DNA from: Durusdinium trenchii
Lineage: Eukaryota; Sar; Dinophyceae; Suessiales; Symbiodiniaceae
DNA length: 64,000 bases
Direction of reading: 5' to 3'
Assembly (NCBI GenBank): GCA_963970005.1
Contig: CAXAMN010026706.1
Coordinates: 403,131 to 467,130, forward strand
Shown: in pieces, positions 62,428 through 64,000 of the stretch
How positions within the stretch are numbered: the first letter of the stretch is position 1
How the letters are laid out: each line of letters opens with the position of its first letter
Position numbers and translations under genes: made by a program
Notes under the pieces: model-generated
Seen by the model: the letters and a program-made list of their open reading frames with translations, nothing else
Told to the model about the DNA's origin: nothing
Database searches by the model: none

Positions 62428-62759
62428 AGAACGGAAGGCTTGTTGGCGCTGGTTACCATGACAATGAGAAGTGGCACCAATCTTGGGGAATACTTGGTGC
62501 GGTCCAAAAGCCGGGGTCTGACGACGGCAAGAGGGGGGAGGCAGAGGATGTTTTCCCCCGGCCGCTTTGGACCGATGAAAGAGGTGAGTTGACGCGCCTG
62601 ATTGAAAAAGGAGATGTTAGAAAGTTTGGAGGAAGTGACAAAAAGGCCTTCCAACTTGCGTTTGAAAGTACGATGTTGAACTCCGAGAAGCCCGAGAGCA
62701 ACATCCTGTTGGAGGAGGAGATGCCGGAGGTGATCCCTAGTCCACACATCCACGCTTAA
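62424..62759 (+). pseudogene. Element ORF ending LLEEEMPEVIPSPHIHA
   Basis: A 111-codon frame with RGELTRLIEKGDVRKFGGSD and an end that recurs in diverged form at the right edge of the window (LPEEGMPQEIPRTQIHA near 63935-63990). The recurrence supports an element with repeated modules. Confidence 0.35.
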
Positions 62760-63637
62760 AGCAGGAGGGGGAAAAGATACCAGCTGAATTTGTACCGGCG
62801 AGGTTTGGTGAAGACCGTCGAACAACCGGTGAAGATCAAGGGGAGAGCCCTGGTCAATAAAGCCAGGCAAGTTCTTGGATGATCGGCCAGTGATTCTAGT
62901 CTTCAGAGGGACAATTGCCGCCACCAAGGTCGGCGCTCCAGCATGTCTTCCCACCAGAGGGGAAGGTCGTAAGAATGAGCGCAGATGGCTTGGTGACTTG
63001 GTGTCCGCCTTCTACCTCTTTGGTTAGCCACCGGGATGTCTAGTGATGAGGACCTTTGCAGAAAACGTCTCCTGGCGAAGTTTGGGGTTTTAAAAGGAAG
63101 GTGATACATACATTGGCGCAGCCAACCTACGGATGGGATGGTCATCGACCGTGAGAGTGCTTCAACATACCCACAGACGATTGAGATCATGGGGGCTCGG
63201 GTTGCTAAAGATCTGGAAGGGAAAAGCTCTGAAGAGCAGAGGCCTTGAGACAAGCCTATGCCCACTGGGGCATTCCCCTTTCTTTACAGAGAAGAGCCTT
63301 CTTTTGCGGTGAGAGCGGGTTCTTCGAAAAGGATTGCAAGTTATATCGGGTCGGGACGTCCATACGTTGCAATTCACACGACCCCAATTTGGTGTTTGTG
63401 ATTGTGCCTGGAAAGACATCTCTGATGGTGAAGGATTGGTGAAATTGGAGGGGAAGCCAGTGGAGGAAATCCTGCTGGCAGGTTGCAACCAGCCTGAGTA
63501 ACTGACCTGACGTCAAAGGTGCATGAGGTAGTGACTGCTTCAGATGCCAGCGAGCCAGGAGGAAGCTCGGTGTACGGTTCAGAGTTGACCAGCAGAGGAT
63601 AGAGAGAGATATGCGCCCTGGAAGAAAAGGAGGATGA

Positions 63638-63826
63638 TTTTTTTTAGGAGAAGGGGTGAATCTCGATGAGCCACAGAGTGTGCTAGTGTTTGAGTTCTTT
63701 ACTGAGATTGAAGCCGTAGGCAGGGCTTCGGAACTAGCAGGACAGGAAGTTGATCGCCTGGTAATCATCGAGAAGGACCCTGAGTTTGAAGATTTGTCGC
63801 GACGTGAGGATCTCCTACCAAGGTGA
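63638..63826 (+). pseudogene. Possible relic of a cytosine-5 DNA methyltransferase motif I
   Basis: The frame reads SVLVFEFFTEIEAVGRASEL, then AGQEVDRLVIIEKDPEFEDL. Cytosine-5 methyltransferases begin with F-x-G-x-G-(G/A), followed about 20 residues later by an acidic residue of the form (V/I)-E-x-D. Spacing and framework fit, but both glycines of the motif read Glu (GAG, GAA), as expected after G-to-A changes of GGG and GGA. Retrotransposons carrying cytosine methyltransferases have been described in Symbiodinium. The element would continue past the window. The identification is tentative. Confidence 0.35.
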
Positions 63827-64000
63827 AGTTGTGGAAAAGACCTGGACTGCCGCCTGAGGGATATGGAGCTTCGGTGCCTCTTGTTGAGCTGTGTGAGGGA
63901 GAACTGCGAGATAAGCTCCTCATTCCTCTGAGCAGCACCCTTCCTGAGGAAGGAATGCCACAAGAAATCCCACGAACTCAAATTCATGCCTCGAGGCAAG

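Noticed and set aside
63256-63999. A 247-codon minus-strand ORF at the window edge
   Set aside because: It is antisense to the + strand element peptides (including the methyltransferase-like one) and shows no domain.

Overview
The window looks like nuclear DNA of a dinoflagellate, most likely of the Symbiodinium/Suessiales type. Four things point there. Coding exons are mostly 40-130 bases and scattered through introns of hundreds to thousands of bases. Splice acceptors are almost always AG followed by G. Splice donors are a mixture of GT, GC and probably GA. The repeats include a Ty1/copia polyprotein and genes that nearly all run on one strand. No bacterial gene organisation, tRNA, rRNA or CRISPR was seen. 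A run of ten N at 46875-46884 shows this is a scaffold.

Layout. (1) 938-35445, + strand: exons of one large multi-pass membrane protein of the CSC1/OSCA/TMEM63 (DUF221) channel family, about twenty short exons that can be chained by sequence and by reading phase. (2) Between its first recognisable exon (938) and the next secure one (18061) lie 17 kb holding a tandem family of a second, unrecognised multi-pass membrane protein: copy A at 3.9-6.6 kb, copy B at 6.8-13.4 kb, and a partial copy C at 14-15.5 kb. Copy B is split near its 3' end by a Ty1/copia retrotransposon (8451-13051) with 100-base identical LTRs, a 5-base target duplication, a polypurine tract and a primer site matching the anticodon arm of initiator tRNA-Met. 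(3) The intron at 18116-20908 contains a 2-kb AT-rich element with terminal inverted repeats and a 9-base target duplication. It carries a decayed minus-strand gene that resembles a polinton-like virus or virophage major capsid protein. (4) 36-43 kb: further isolated exon-like pieces on the + strand, possibly the cytosolic tail of the channel or another gene. (5) 43.3-47.5 kb: about a dozen tandem repeats that look like box C/D snoRNAs directed at one site of LSU rRNA. (6) 49-52 kb: a few uncertain ORFs. (7) 52751-54640: an uninterrupted RCC1-type seven-bladed propeller gene, followed on the same strand by an uninterrupted Glu/Arg-rich coiled-coil gene (54942-55988). (8) 59322-60004: a two-exon hypothetical gene. 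(9) 60.6-64 kb: decayed repetitive coding sequence, including a possible remnant of a cytosine-5 methyltransferase motif I, suggestive of a retroelement.

Foldback sequences occur throughout: a three-copy MITE-like family in or near channel introns and several long perfect hairpins. The channel gene acts as the scaffold of the first 35 kb, with the membrane-protein array, the viral element and the MITEs sitting inside its introns. All family calls are from reading the translated sequence by eye; no database search was possible.
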